From NCBI GenBank assembly GCA_041494805.1, contig JBGQBN010000003.1:100402-164401 (forward strand): a DNA stretch of 64,000 bases. Reading direction: 5' to 3'. Positions 24,976 to 33,477 of the stretch are shown in pieces. The position numbers and the translations under genes are program-made. This DNA is from JBGQBN01 sp041494805 (lineage in GTDB: Bacteria; Acidobacteriota; Terriglobia; Terriglobales; Acidobacteriaceae). Under the pieces are notes generated by a model. The model did not search any database, was not told the origin of the DNA, and saw nothing but the letters and a program-made list of their open reading frames with translations. The first letter of the stretch is position 1, and each line of letters opens with the position of its first letter.

Positions 24976-25668
24976 ATGCGGCCGATGCGAGTCAAAATAT
25001 GCGGGATCCGAGGCCTCGACGAGGCGCGTATGGCCGTGTCTTTCGGCGCCGACGCCCTGGGGTTCCTGGCTGGGCTCAGCTATCGCACCGAGGATGAAGT
25101 CGATCTGCGAACCGCCCAGCGCATCATGGCAGAAACTCCTCCATTTGTTTCCTCAGTCCTGGTCACACACCAGGTAGACCTGGACTGGGTCGCTCGGGCA
25201 TGCCAACAAAGCGGATGCAGCATCGTGCAGCTGCACGGCGACTTTGCTTTAGAGCAGATTCCGGGATTGCGTGAAAGGGCCCCGAATGTGCGGATCATCA
25301 AGGCGGTCAACGTTGTGCACGAAAGCGCGATAACGCGCGCCGTGGCTGCCGCCGAGCAGGCTGACGCCGTCTTACTGGACTCGCGCACGGCCACCCGGAT
25401 CGGTGGAACTGGGCATACCCACGATTGGACGATCAGCGCCCGTATCGTAAAGGCGGTCGAGAAACCCGTGATCCTGGCGGGAGGGCTTAACCCGGAGAAC
25501 GTCGGCAAGGCCATTGAGGTGGTTCAGCCTTTTGCAGTGGATGTCAACAGCGGCGTCGAGTTTCCCAATGGGTCGAAATCTCCGCAGAAGATCGAGGACT
25601 TTATCCGCGTGGCGAGGGAGGCGGCGGCAAACGCAAGCCTCCGGACGGAGCTGATGGCAGGCCGCTAA
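24976..25668 (+). CDS. trpF: Phosphoribosylanthranilate isomerase
   Basis: About 230 residues from ATG 24976. It performs the Amadori rearrangement of PRA to CdRP in tryptophan synthesis. KICGI at the start (catalytic Cys), VQLHGDF, LLDS...GGTGHTHDW (catalytic Asp), LAGGLNPENV and VDVNSGVEFPNG (phosphate site) are in family order. GGAGGAG at 24962-24968 decides the start; a longer frame from 24901 is poor. The usual SSGVE is NSGVE here. No other trp gene is near, so it may serve tryptophan synthesis from a solitary locus or have the related PriA-like or other isomerase role. Confidence 0.85.
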   Translation: MRPMRVKICGIRGLDEARMAVSFGADALGFLAGLSYRTEDEVDLRTAQRIMAETPPFVSSVLVTHQVDLDWVARACQQSGCSIVQLHGDFALEQIPGLRERAPNVRIIKAVNVVHESAITRAVAAAEQADAVLLDSRTATRIGGTGHTHDWTISARIVKAVEKPVILAGGLNPENVGKAIEVVQPFAVDVNSGVEFPNGSKSPQKIEDFIRVAREAAANASLRTELMAGR

Positions 25669-25700
25669 GGGACGCAACGCATACCGGCAGGGTGATCCGA

Positions 25701-26437
25701 ATGTTCAGCGCATTCTCCTTCGGCAAAATCATCAAGACCATTTTACCCGGCGCAATCCTGACCACTGCGCTGCTGCTGCTGGTCGGAGGGTTTCTGGGCG
25801 CTTTGGCGGCCAGGGACGGGCTTCCTGCTCGGCGAGATACCCAAGGATTGGATCACACCGGTGACCGCGGGGCTCATCCCTGTGAGCCTGCTTCTGGGGT
25901 TCTTCCTGAACACCTTCGCTTGGATGTCCCTGAACTCTCGTATGGACGCGCGCAAAGCAGCCGAACTCCCCAAGATCTACACGGAGATGCGCGAGAAACT
26001 TACGGAGGGGCTGTGGACGCGAACCGCGGCGTACTTTGCCAAGCGCAACCTGGGCCTTACGGACGTTCCCAAGCCTCCGTACGCGCCGGAGTACTTGGCG
26101 TATTACTACCTGCCGGTGGTTACGCTCGAAAATCTCAACTATCTTTGGGAGAGTTATTTCTGCTGGTATGAATTCGACGTCAACACCATTTGCGCCCTCG
26201 TGCTCTCTGTGCCGGCGGGCCGGCTTCCTGCTCTGGGTAAAGCTCCAGGACTGTCATCTGCTGCTTCTTGTTCTGATGTTCTTGCTCCTGGCGCTGAGCG
26301 GAGCCCTGTTCATGATGCTGTCACGCGCAGCGGTCAGAAATCTTGTGGCGTATGAAAAAAACTTACTGCTGCTCATCACCGGGTCTTTGGCGAAGCCCGC
26401 CTCGGCTGCGCATGATGGCGGCGAGGTGACGGCCTAG
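25701..26437 (+). pseudogene. Four-helix membrane protein interrupted by two frameshifts
   Basis: Three successive frames give one plausible protein of about 245 residues. Frame one from ATG 25701 (GKIIKTILPGAILTTALLLLV) is lost near 25818-25820. Frame two continues GFLLGEIPKDWITPVT with a second helix (IPVSLLLGFFLNTFAW) and a soluble region to about 26219. Frame three continues GFLLWVKLQ and a last helix (LLLLVLMFLLLALSGALFM), ending at 26437. Both shifts need one base removed, and both new frames resume at the same 12-mer GGCTTCCTGCTC. The protein family is not recognised. Assembly error, decay or recoding are all possible. Confidence 0.6.
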
Positions 26438-26524
26438 ACCGTTTCTCGTAAAGATGTAGAGCGTCTGCCCTCAGGGGCTGAAGGAGCCTGCTCTGAGCGT
26501 AGCCGAAGGGTCGGCTCGAACGCT

Positions 26525-26842
26525 CTAGCGTGTCCCGGTAAGTTCTGCGTTGTAAGCAACTTTGCGGGGCTTAATCCCTCTGCCGATTCCGCTGCCTGCT
26601 GCGATTCTTAGGTCGTAGTCATTCTGAAGATTGAGCCAAAACTGCGCCGGCAGACCGAAATACTTCCCCAAACGAATGGCCGTGTCGGCACTGATGGCCC
26701 GGTCTCCGCGGACGACTTCATAGATCCCGGGAAAACTGAGTGCCTTCACCAGTTCATAAGCACTCACGCCCATGGGCTCCATGAACTCGGTCTTGAGAAT
26801 TTCTCCCGGGTGGACGGCAAAGGCTTTTCTTGGTTTGGCCAT
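26525..26842 (-). CDS. higA: HigA-type antitoxin
   Basis: 105 residues with an N-terminal Xre-like helix-turn-helix: HPGEILKTEFMEPMGVSAYELVKAL, then AISADTAIRLGKYFGLPAQFWLNLQNDYDL, the signature of the HigA/VapI family. It should bind the toxin encoded just upstream and repress the shared promoter. The toxin gene ends 14 bases before its start, giving the toxin-first order typical of higBA. Its start has a GGAGCAAC upstream. The last ~20 residues (GIKPRKVAYNAEL) are basic. A TGAGCGTAGCCGAAGG repeat is nearby on the far side. Confidence 0.9.
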   Translation of the reverse strand: MAKPRKAFAVHPGEILKTEFMEPMGVSAYELVKALSFPGIYEVVRGDRAISADTAIRLGKYFGLPAQFWLNLQNDYDLRIAAGSGIGRGIKPRKVAYNAELTGTR

Positions 26843-26856
26843 GGTTGCTCCAGTTC

Positions 26857-27138
26857 CTAGTGGTAATCCACAATCTCTACGTCAAAAGCATTTCCGTCAC
26901 GCCATACGAAACACAGACGATATTGATCGTTCACTCGAATGCTGTGTTGCCCAGCGCGGTCCCCACGAAGTGCCTCCAATTGGTTTCCCGGCGGCACCTT
27001 CAAATTATCGAGCGCGACCGCGGCATTCAAAATGGCGAGTTTCTTGAACGCTCTTCGTTCGAGATCAGCCGGAAGGCGGCGGCTCCTGCCCGACTGCCAC
27101 AGTCCTTCCGTTTCCTTGTCCCGGAAACTCGCGATCAT
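26857..27138 (-). CDS. higB: HigB/RelE-family mRNA interferase toxin
   Basis: 93 residues. The sequence IASFRDKETEGLWQ, RAFKKLAILNAA, NQLEALRGDRAGQHSIRVNDQYRLCFVWRD and a final VEIVDYH is the classic HigB pattern, with the basic and aromatic residues of the RelE fold active site. It should cleave mRNA on ribosomes and be neutralised by the HigA encoded downstream. The pair lies between the frameshifted membrane protein and the RlmD-type gene, a likely acquired insert. A palindrome at 27166-27182 lies 27 bases upstream of the start. Confidence 0.92.
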   Translation of the reverse strand: MIASFRDKETEGLWQSGRSRRLPADLERRAFKKLAILNAAVALDNLKVPPGNQLEALRGDRAGQHSIRVNDQYRLCFVWRDGNAFDVEIVDYH

Positions 27139-27151
27139 TCCCTACCATACT

Positions 27152-27182
27152 AACGCGTTGCGATACTACTGTCAAACAGTAG
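27152..27182 (-). promoter_or_regulatory. Probable higBA operator palindromes
   Basis: CTACTG (27166-27171), five bases and CAGTAG (27177-27182) form a perfect inverted repeat just upstream of higB; a second palindrome, AACGCGTT, is at 27152-27159. Autorepression by the HigA-HigB complex at such sites is known for the family. Confidence 0.55.
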
Positions 27183-27233
27183 CATTCAGGAGACCGTGCT
27201 CTGCTCTTCTTTGGATTTGATAGCATCAATTCC

Positions 27234-28571
27234 TTGCAGCTCACAATCGACAAATTAGTCTACGGCGGGGATGGCCTGGCCCGTCTGCCCGCCGATGCGC
27301 ATGGCCGCGGGAAAGCCGTTTTCCTGCCGTTTGTTCTGCCGGGCGAACAGGTGGAAGCCTCGCTCTTAGAAGAAAAGCCCGGCTTTGCTCGCGGGCGAGC
27401 CGAGAAACTCCTGCAAGCGTCCGCGCAACGTATCGAGCCACAGTGTCCGTACTTTCAGCGCTGTGGCGGCTGCCACTATCAACACACCAGCTACGAGCAT
27501 CAGATGGAGATTAAAGCCGCTATCCTGAAGGAGAACCTCCGCCGCATCGCGAAGCTGGAGCTATCGACCGAGCTGACTATTCACCCTTCGCCTCCGTGGA
27601 ACTACCGCAACCGCACGCGTCTTAAAGTCCAGATTGTGCCGGAGTTCGCTCTGGGCTATTACAAATTCAATTCGCACGAGCTGTTGCCGGTGGAAGAATG
27701 TCCTATCAGTTCGCCGCTGATCAACCGGGCCATCGCCACATTTTGGAAAATGGGGCGTGCGGGCAAGGTGGCAGAGGGAATCCAGGAAATCGAGTTCTTC
27801 GCCAATGCGGATGACACGCAACTCCTGATCGAAATTTACTGCGCACCGGAAATCGGCGGAGAAACCGCAAAACCATGGGCACAGGAACTGAAAAGCGCCC
27901 TGCCGGAAGTTGCGGGCGTAGTGGCGTTCGCTGCCGCCCGGGCCACCACCGAGCCAGAGCGGATTGCCGTGAGCGGCGCCGCCGAGCTCGCCTACAAGAC
28001 GGAGCGCGCTTCGTATCGCGTCAGCGCGGGAGCGTTCTTTCAGGTCAATCACCATCTGACGGATGAACTGGTGAACATTGTTCTTGCAGGGCGACGGGGC
28101 GGTGGGCGGGACGCCCACCGGACAGCCGGCGAGGACGCCGGCGCTACGGGGACGGCTCTCGATCTGTACGCCGGCGTCGGACTCTTCTCTTCAGTTCTAA
28201 ATCGGGAATTTGAGCGTGTGATTGCGGTCGAATCGTCACCGATTTCCTACGCTGACCTGCTATACAATTCGCCTGCCAATGTGAAGGCTGTCCGTGCCAC
28301 GGTGGAGCAGTATCTAAAGAACGTGGCCGGCAAGTTGCAGCCCGATCTGGTGGTGGTGGATCCGCCACGGAGTGGGCTGGGTGAAAACATAATTCGTGCC
28401 CTCGTGACCTTGGGAGCGCCGCGCATCACCTACGTGTCGTGCGATCCGGCTACCCTCTCCCGCGACCTGGGCGGCTTGCTTAAGTCCGGATATCGGGTAG
28501 AGCAGGCGCACCTGGTGGATCTGTTCCCCCAGACCTACCATCTGGAGAGCGTGTTTCATCTCGCCCGGTAG
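27234..28571 (+). CDS. rlmD: RlmD/RumA-type 23S rRNA (uracil-5-)-methyltransferase
   Basis: 445 residues from TTG 27234. An N-terminal TRAM-like beta domain (about 1-60) is followed by CPYFQRCGGC (Cys at about 71, 77, 80) and ECPIS (about 155), the four ligands of the family's [4Fe-4S] cluster. The methyltransferase half has LDLYAGVGLFS (SAM), VVDPPRSGLG and YVSCDPATLSRDL with the catalytic Cys. It should methylate a uracil in 23S rRNA; the exact site (RlmD or RlmC type) is inferred. About 22 residues before LDLYAG (GRRGGGRDAHRTAGEDAG) come from a palindromic repeat insertion. Confidence 0.85.
   Translation: MQLTIDKLVYGGDGLARLPADAHGRGKAVFLPFVLPGEQVEASLLEEKPGFARGRAEKLLQASAQRIEPQCPYFQRCGGCHYQHTSYEHQMEIKAAILKENLRRIAKLELSTELTIHPSPPWNYRNRTRLKVQIVPEFALGYYKFNSHELLPVEECPISSPLINRAIATFWKMGRAGKVAEGIQEIEFFANADDTQLLIEIYCAPEIGGETAKPWAQELKSALPEVAGVVAFAAARATTEPERIAVSGAAELAYKTERASYRVSAGAFFQVNHHLTDELVNIVLAGRRGGGRDAHRTAGEDAGATGTALDLYAGVGLFSSVLNREFERVIAVESSPISYADLLYNSPANVKAVRATVEQYLKNVAGKLQPDLVVVDPPRSGLGENIIRALVTLGAPRITYVSCDPATLSRDLGGLLKSGYRVEQAHLVDLFPQTYHLESVFHLAR
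28088..28154. repeat. Double-hairpin repeat read in frame inside the RlmD homologue
   Basis: GGTGGGCG/CGCCCACC (28101-28119) and GCCGGCG/CGCCGGC (28125-28142) are two perfect palindromes in tandem, followed by CTACGGGGACGG. They encode an Arg/Gly-rich loop between the two halves of the protein. Confidence 0.7.
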
Positions 28572-28675
28572 CCTTCGATTTGCTGTGAACCTTTGAATCC
28601 CCAATCCAGTGCGGGTTCCGTGCCGCCCCTCGGCCGCCGCCGTCGGGAGGGCGCCAGCCTCTGCTCTGGGCTGCC

Positions 28676-31219
28676 TTGGTTTTCGCGGGCGGCATCTTCG
28701 CCGGTGTTTATATGTGGCGACCAGCGCTCTGGTGGTTGGTGGCGGCTGGAGCCTTCATTGTGTTCGCCAGTTATTTTCTCCGCCGGCGAGCGGGGACCGC
28801 AAAACTGGTGGGCTTATGTGCGCTTTTTGCCGCCGGAGCGCTCACCATCCAGGTTCGCGGTGCAGATAACCTTGGCGACTCGGGCCTGCTGCAATTTGCC
28901 AACGGCGAGGAAGTGGTGGTCACGGCGCACGTCACCCGCGGGGGGAATCTGCGCCAGGCAGGCTTGGGCGGAACTCGGCAGAGGCTGGATGTTGAAAGCG
29001 AACAGATTTCTGCCGGAGATAAAACCCTGGTAGTTCATTCCGGTCTCCGAGTCAGTTTCTACACCCAGGAAGTGAAGAATGAGAGTGAGGTTGAAGCCGC
29101 CGCTGCTTCCCCACGCCTCTTCCACTATGGCGACCGTTTGCGATTTCCCGCCAAATTGCATCCACCGCGAAATTTCCGCAACCCGGGAGCGTTTGACTAT
29201 CGGAGCTACCTGGCGGAAGCGGGAATTGTGGCCTTGGGCTCGGCAAAGGTCACGGACGTTGAACTGCTGCCGGGCTTTGTCGGCAACCGCGCCGAGCTGT
29301 GGCGCACTCGTATTCATCGCAGCATCATTGAGAAGGTCCACGCCTTGTGGCCGCCAGCCGACGCTGGGTTGGTGGACGCCATGGTCATTGGCGAAGACGC
29401 CTTCATCAGCCGGGATACCCGCGTGGACTTCCAGCGCTCCGGCACCTACCACGTGCTGGTAGTTTCCGGAATGAACGTTGGCATACTGGCGTTCGTGACT
29501 TTCTGGGTGCTGCGAAGGCTGCGCGTGAGCGATCTAGTGGCCAGCACGCTCACCGTCCTGTTGTCAGTCGGGTACGCGTTCCTTACCGATGTGGGCGCTC
29601 CCATCTGGCGGGCCACACTAATGCTCACGCTCTACCTGGGCACGCGGCTGCTCTATCGGGACCGGTCCATGCTCAACGCTATCGGAGGGGCGGCTTTGGG
29701 CCTGCTGGTGGTTGATCCAATAACACTGTTCGGAGCCAGTTTTCAGCTTACTTTCTTGTGTGTGCTCTTGATCGCGGCTGTCGGCGTGCCGATTCTCGAG
29801 CGCACCACGCAGCCGTTTTCCCGGGGATTGCTGTATCTGGACTCGGTGGGCTACGACGCATCGCTGTCGCCGAAAGTAGCGCAGTTCCGGCTCGACCTGC
29901 GGATGATTGCCAACCGCCTGGAACTATTCTTTGGGAAGCGCATACCGCTACCGGCTTTGTCGAGTGTGGTGCGCGCCGTGCTCGCGGGCGGTGAGGTGCT
30001 GGCCATCTCCGCCATCATGCAGGTGGGGCTCGCGCTGCCCATGGCCTACTACTTCCATCGCGCCACCGTTGTGGGATTGCCCGCAAACACACTGGTGGTG
30101 CCACTCACGGGCGTGCTCATGCCAGCGGCGGTGCTGGCCGTGGCAGCTGGTTATGTATCCCCCGCCGTGGCCAAGGCCCCAGCTCTCATTGCCAGTGTCA
30201 CCCTCCATGGAATCACCGGCACGGTGCGATGGCTGGGTGGTCTGCGGGTCGCGGACACGCGTGTGCCCACGCCCGGATTCGCCATGGTATTGCTGGCTGG
30301 AGCAGCGTTGGTGTTGGCGATGCTTCTGGCGCGCCGCCGTCCGCTCTTGGCAGCAGCAGGTTTGGTGGCGCTGACCACCAGTTCCTTATGGATTTGTGCG
30401 GTTCCTCCTCATCTCCGGTTCCGCCCCGGCGTGCTGGAAATAACTGCCATTGATGTCGGCCAAGGAGATTCCATCCTGCTGGTCTCACCCCTGGGCCACA
30501 CCTTGCTGGTGGATGCCGGGGGAATTCCATTCTGGATGCACTCGGAGTTCGACATAGGCGAAGACGTGGTATCGCCGTATCTGTGGTCGCGGGGTATCCA
30601 CCGGCTGGATGCGGTAGCGATTACGCACGCTCATGCGGACCATATCGGTGGGATGGGCGCCATCCTGGCTAACTTTCGCCCGCATGAGTTATGGCTGGGA
30701 GTGGATTCACCCAGTCCAGAGCTGAAAAGACTCCTTCAAGAGGCCAAGGACTTGGGCGTCCCCGTGGTTTCACGTCAGGCGGGTGACACGTTTGAGCTTG
30801 CCGGGGCCACGGTGCGAGTTTTGGCGCCGGAGCGTGATCCCGAGAGTCCCACCGGGCGTCGGAATGACGAGTCACTGGTTTTGAAAGTCACTTACGGAAA
30901 CACATCCGCCCTGCTGGAAGGGGACGCAGAACGACGGGAGGAAGAAACGATTTCGGAAGAGCAACCACAGGCCGACCTGCTAAAGGTCGCTCACCACGGC
31001 AGCGCGACCTCCACCATACCGGAATTGCTGGCTGCGGTGCATCCTCGGTATGCGGTGATTTCCGCGGGAGCACGCAACGTGTACGGACACCCACGCCTCG
31101 AAGTACTGACCAGGCTGGCTGAGTCAGGCGTTGCCACCTACCGCACCGATCTTAACGGGGCCGTCACTTTCTACCTGGACGGCAAAAGCGTCAGCCCGAA
31201 CGTTGCGGATCTTCGTTGA
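28676..31219 (+). CDS. comEC: ComEC/Rec2-family DNA uptake channel
   Basis: 847 residues from TTG 28676. The N-terminal hydrophobic DUF4131-type segment and OB-like region precede a multi-helix Competence domain with VVSGMNVGILAFVTF (about 260-275), and the C-terminal third is a metallo-beta-lactamase domain with THAHADHIGG (about 650-659) and VAHHGSATS. This three-part architecture is that of ComEC, which passes single-stranded DNA across the inner membrane. The frame is open upstream to 28589 and reads RQPLLWAALVFAGGI, ComEC-like, but without a start codon. A G-run indel near 28645-28651 could explain this. No other com or pil gene is near. Confidence 0.85.
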   Translation: MVFAGGIFAGVYMWRPALWWLVAAGAFIVFASYFLRRRAGTAKLVGLCALFAAGALTIQVRGADNLGDSGLLQFANGEEVVVTAHVTRGGNLRQAGLGGTRQRLDVESEQISAGDKTLVVHSGLRVSFYTQEVKNESEVEAAAASPRLFHYGDRLRFPAKLHPPRNFRNPGAFDYRSYLAEAGIVALGSAKVTDVELLPGFVGNRAELWRTRIHRSIIEKVHALWPPADAGLVDAMVIGEDAFISRDTRVDFQRSGTYHVLVVSGMNVGILAFVTFWVLRRLRVSDLVASTLTVLLSVGYAFLTDVGAPIWRATLMLTLYLGTRLLYRDRSMLNAIGGAALGLLVVDPITLFGASFQLTFLCVLLIAAVGVPILERTTQPFSRGLLYLDSVGYDASLSPKVAQFRLDLRMIANRLELFFGKRIPLPALSSVVRAVLAGGEVLAISAIMQVGLALPMAYYFHRATVVGLPANTLVVPLTGVLMPAAVLAVAAGYVSPAVAKAPALIASVTLHGITGTVRWLGGLRVADTRVPTPGFAMVLLAGAALVLAMLLARRRPLLAAAGLVALTTSSLWICAVPPHLRFRPGVLEITAIDVGQGDSILLVSPLGHTLLVDAGGIPFWMHSEFDIGEDVVSPYLWSRGIHRLDAVAITHAHADHIGGMGAILANFRPHELWLGVDSPSPELKRLLQEAKDLGVPVVSRQAGDTFELAGATVRVLAPERDPESPTGRRNDESLVLKVTYGNTSALLEGDAERREEETISEEQPQADLLKVAHHGSATSTIPELLAAVHPRYAVISAGARNVYGHPRLEVLTRLAESGVATYRTDLNGAVTFYLDGKSVSPNVADLR

Positions 31220-31508
31220 AGTTGATCTCAGCTGTTTCATCCCCGGGAGCATGGCGGTATTCTTCGATCAGCCGCCGTGCTCCGGCGGCATCTTCCTCTC
31301 GCACCAGAATGATGGTGCCGCCTACCCCAGGAAGAATGTCTTGCTGGGCATCCAACGAAGTCAGATCGCAATCAATGCCGGCAGACTCAAGCAATCCGCG
31401 AACCACCAGGGCCTCTGACTCCTGTTCGGTATCGAATACCCGCACCAGCTTTTCGTGGGGATTGGGACGTTCTTGCAACTCGTGCGCGGACCCAGAACGG
31501 TTGTCCAT
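31191..31508 (-). CDS. DUF2007-like putative signal-transducing protein
   Basis: 105 residues. LVRVFDTEQESEALVVRGLLESAGIDCDL followed by ILVREEDAAGARRLIEEY is the GlnB-like fold pattern of DUF2007 (putative prokaryotic signal-transducing protein). No catalytic residues are apparent. ATG 31508 has GGAGGAG close upstream. Its 3' end overlaps comEC by 29 bases on the opposite strand, so both genes converge with no room for a terminator. Partners unknown. Confidence 0.75.
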   Translation of the reverse strand: MDNRSGSAHELQERPNPHEKLVRVFDTEQESEALVVRGLLESAGIDCDLTSLDAQQDILPGVGGTIILVREEDAAGARRLIEEYRHAPGDETAEINFNEDPQRSG

Positions 31509-31774
31509 AACTCCTCCGATCGGGCTTACGTCTGCTGGACTCGGGGCACTTACCCCGTGTCCACACTTCTGATTCTAACTCCCGCCAGGCGGATTGGGGT
31601 CACATTTGCAAACGAACCCTAGCGTCATGCTAGGGCATCATACGCTGGTTCTTGCGGTCGCGGGCTCCATCAGTAACCGAAGACATACACCGTGGGTCAG
31701 TTGCCTTTAGGCCGCATTACCGTGAAAATGAAACCAGACCGTGGGCGCGACGCCCCAGTGCGATCGAGGGCCTG

Positions 31775-32041
31775 ATGGAGAACCGGGAACGGGCGGCGCA
31801 GTCGAACCTGAGCGAGCAACGGGAAGAGGCCCGAAGGATCCGTCGTCTACAGATCATGATGAGCATGGTCATGTCGGTCATCGGCCAGGACCCCAGCCTT
31901 ACCGTGGAAGAAGCCTCCGAACTGGCGGCTGGCGCCAAACGCGCCGCGCTGGCCATGTTTCCAGACAAAGAACTGGCCTTCGATATCCTCTACAAGCCCC
32001 GCCTGCAGCGGCTGATGAATGAGCGGTTTCGGCTGCAGTGA
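31775..32041 (+). CDS. Hypothetical protein (88 aa), helical
   Basis: ATG at 31775 with GAGGG at 31766-31770 gives 88 residues. A longer frame to 31652 exists but is unlike protein. The first 40 residues are strongly charged (NRERAAQSNLSEQREEARRIRRLQIMMSMVMSVIG), probably an amphipathic helix. SLTVEEASELAAGAKRAALAMFPDKELAFDILYKPRLQRLM follows. No membrane segment or known motif is seen. It is followed by a strong terminator, so it is a real transcription unit. Similar short proteins occur in Acidobacteria, in my memory unnamed; function unknown. Confidence 0.65.
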   Translation: MENRERAAQSNLSEQREEARRIRRLQIMMSMVMSVIGQDPSLTVEEASELAAGAKRAALAMFPDKELAFDILYKPRLQRLMNERFRLQ

Positions 32042-32064
32042 GCCACGCTTTCTCGCGGGGGGTG

Positions 32065-32105
32065 CCCCGCCCTTGTCGCGTTCTGTGCGACAGGGTGGGG
32101 CTTTT
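32065..32105 (+). terminator. Strong rho-independent terminator
   Basis: CCCCGCCCTTGTCGC (32065-32079) and GCGACAGGGTGGGG (32087-32100) pair with one mismatch and one bulge, then CTTTT. It ends the short gene before the toxin-antitoxin pair on the opposite strand. Confidence 0.8.
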
Positions 32106-32138
32106 GATTATCAGGATCAAAACGGTGGGCAATCACCA

Positions 32139-32423
32139 TCACTCCGATTTCCGTTGCGCCCCGTGCCAAATGGTGCTGATGATAACGCGCTCACCCTGCA
32201 CCCGATAGAGCACCACGTACGGAGTTCCACCGATGACCAGCTCCCTGATTCCCGGCTCCGCGCCCGCCCGGCCCAGATAGGGATGCTCTCTGAGGGATTC
32301 GACGACTGCGACGATGCGCGTGGCCAGCCTCGCGGCAGCCTCCGGCTTGTCCATGGCGACGAAAACCCGGATCCGCTGCAGCCGCGTTCGCGCCAGCGGA
32401 GACCAGACAATCTCTACCGGCAC
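32139..32423 (-). CDS. ParE/RelE-superfamily toxin
   Basis: 94 residues. VEIVWSPLARTRLQRIRVFVAMDKPEAAARLATRIVAVVESLREHPYLGRAG...IRELVIGGTPYVVLYRVQGERVIISTIWHG matches the ParE fold and its conserved PxxGR and PYVVLYRV motifs. Gyrase or ribosome targeting cannot be told from sequence. It starts with GTG inside the last codons of the antitoxin gene (10-base overlap), which couples its translation to the antitoxin. It follows the antitoxin, the usual ParDE order. Confidence 0.88.
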   Translation of the reverse strand: MPVEIVWSPLARTRLQRIRVFVAMDKPEAAARLATRIVAVVESLREHPYLGRAGAEPGIRELVIGGTPYVVLYRVQGERVIISTIWHGAQRKSE

Positions 32424-32725
32424 AGCGCCTCATCGTCGTGGACCTTGCCGCAAACGCATTTCGGCGGAGGCAGTTCGTGCTCGGTGCCCCATGACAGAAG
32501 CCAGGCCTTCATGTCCTCGCGCTTGATGTAGTGGCCTGATTTCACCTGGCGATCCGCTTGCCGGACTTCGGCCAGCATTCGTTCCTGGTCGGCCACGTAG
32601 GATTCCACGGCGTCGGAAATCAGAAAATTCGAGCTGCGGCCAGAGGCCTTCGCCAGCTTCGCCAAGCGTCTCTTGGTGTCAGTCTTCAGGCGGATGCTGA
32701 GGGTCGCGCTTCGTGTGTTCGCCAT
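32414..32725 (-). CDS. Ribbon-helix-helix antitoxin
   Basis: About 103 residues from ATG 32725 (two codons after a GTG). The N-terminal ANTRSATLSIRLKTDTKRRLAKLAKASGRSSNFLISDAVESYV is a CopG/ParD-like ribbon-helix-helix for operator DNA. The C-terminal part is longer than in many ParD and has a Cys pair and extra Cys/His residues (KCVCGKVHDDEALC), which could bind a metal. It overlaps the downstream toxin start and should repress the pair. The family is certain; the Cys tail is unusual. Confidence 0.85.
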   Translation of the reverse strand: MANTRSATLSIRLKTDTKRRLAKLAKASGRSSNFLISDAVESYVADQERMLAEVRQADRQVKSGHYIKREDMKAWLLSWGTEHELPPPKCVCGKVHDDEALCR

Positions 32726-32877
32726 GAACACAGTCTAGCACGCGGGAGATAAGAAGGTGAGCCTGCGACGAGATATGGGAATGTTATTAAAGCGTTCTGT
32801 AGGATGGCTCAAGAAGGTGAAGCCATGAGCAAAGCTACCACGAGACCTGGGGCACCCGGCCAATGGTCGGAAAGCCG

Positions 32878-33477
32878 CTAATCGGTTGTTCCAAACTCTT
32901 CCCAAGCCGAGTATCCCGCCACTGCCTTTCCGTCCATGCTCTTAAATTCATTGCGTAGCAAACTGATTCGGTATGCTCCACAACTAAGATGAACCGCAGC
33001 CTTGCTCAAACTCGCCGCTCCAGGGAGATAACCGGTCCAGGTTGTGACTACACAAGTATTTCGACCTTCATCTGATAGCTTTGACGAGGCGTCGAAGAGC
33101 GCATCAAAAATGTCTTGGGGGGAATCGATTTCTCGCTCAAGCAGCATGTGCTTGACCCCAACTACAGTATTGCCTCTTGCATAGATAATGCCCAATGCCT
33201 CTGTGTCTTTTCCCGTCGATACGAACCACTGACGCAGGGGCGTCTCTTCGTAGGGGGAAACCGTGTAGTCCTGTCGCAGCAAGGCAACTAACTTGTCAGC
33301 TTGCATTCCAAGGGTGATCTCGTGGCTGCCAATTTTGATAGACGGCTGCTTGGTCTGGCTCAGCCCCGGCACGCCGACCAGTATTCCAAGTAGGCAGAAC
33401 AGCATGATCCGGGCCGGATAAGCTGGTAGAGACAGAAAAGCAAGACGTGGTTTCATGCGCCGCATAGCGTTCCCCAT
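32878..33477 (-). CDS. Hypothetical exported protein (199 aa)
   Basis: A signal-like hydrophobic segment (ARIMLFCLLGILVGVPGLSQ) follows a basic start, so it is probably secreted. The mature part (TKQPSIKIGSHEITLGMQADKLVALLRQDYTV) has a pattern seen in small periplasmic proteins of unknown role, then a beta-rich half with three Cys. It overlaps the end of the upstream HEPN-like gene by up to 25 bases; internal starts at 33465 and 33456 would reduce that. The base composition is more AT-rich than the surroundings. No family recognised. Confidence 0.65.
   Translation of the reverse strand: MGNAMRRMKPRLAFLSLPAYPARIMLFCLLGILVGVPGLSQTKQPSIKIGSHEITLGMQADKLVALLRQDYTVSPYEETPLRQWFVSTGKDTEALGIIYARGNTVVGVKHMLLEREIDSPQDIFDALFDASSKLSDEGRNTCVVTTWTGYLPGAASLSKAAVHLSCGAYRISLLRNEFKSMDGKAVAGYSAWEEFGTTD

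Noticed and set aside
32824..32880. 18-codon frame MSKATTRPGAPGQ
   Set aside because: Too short and without other support; probably chance or a decayed remnant.
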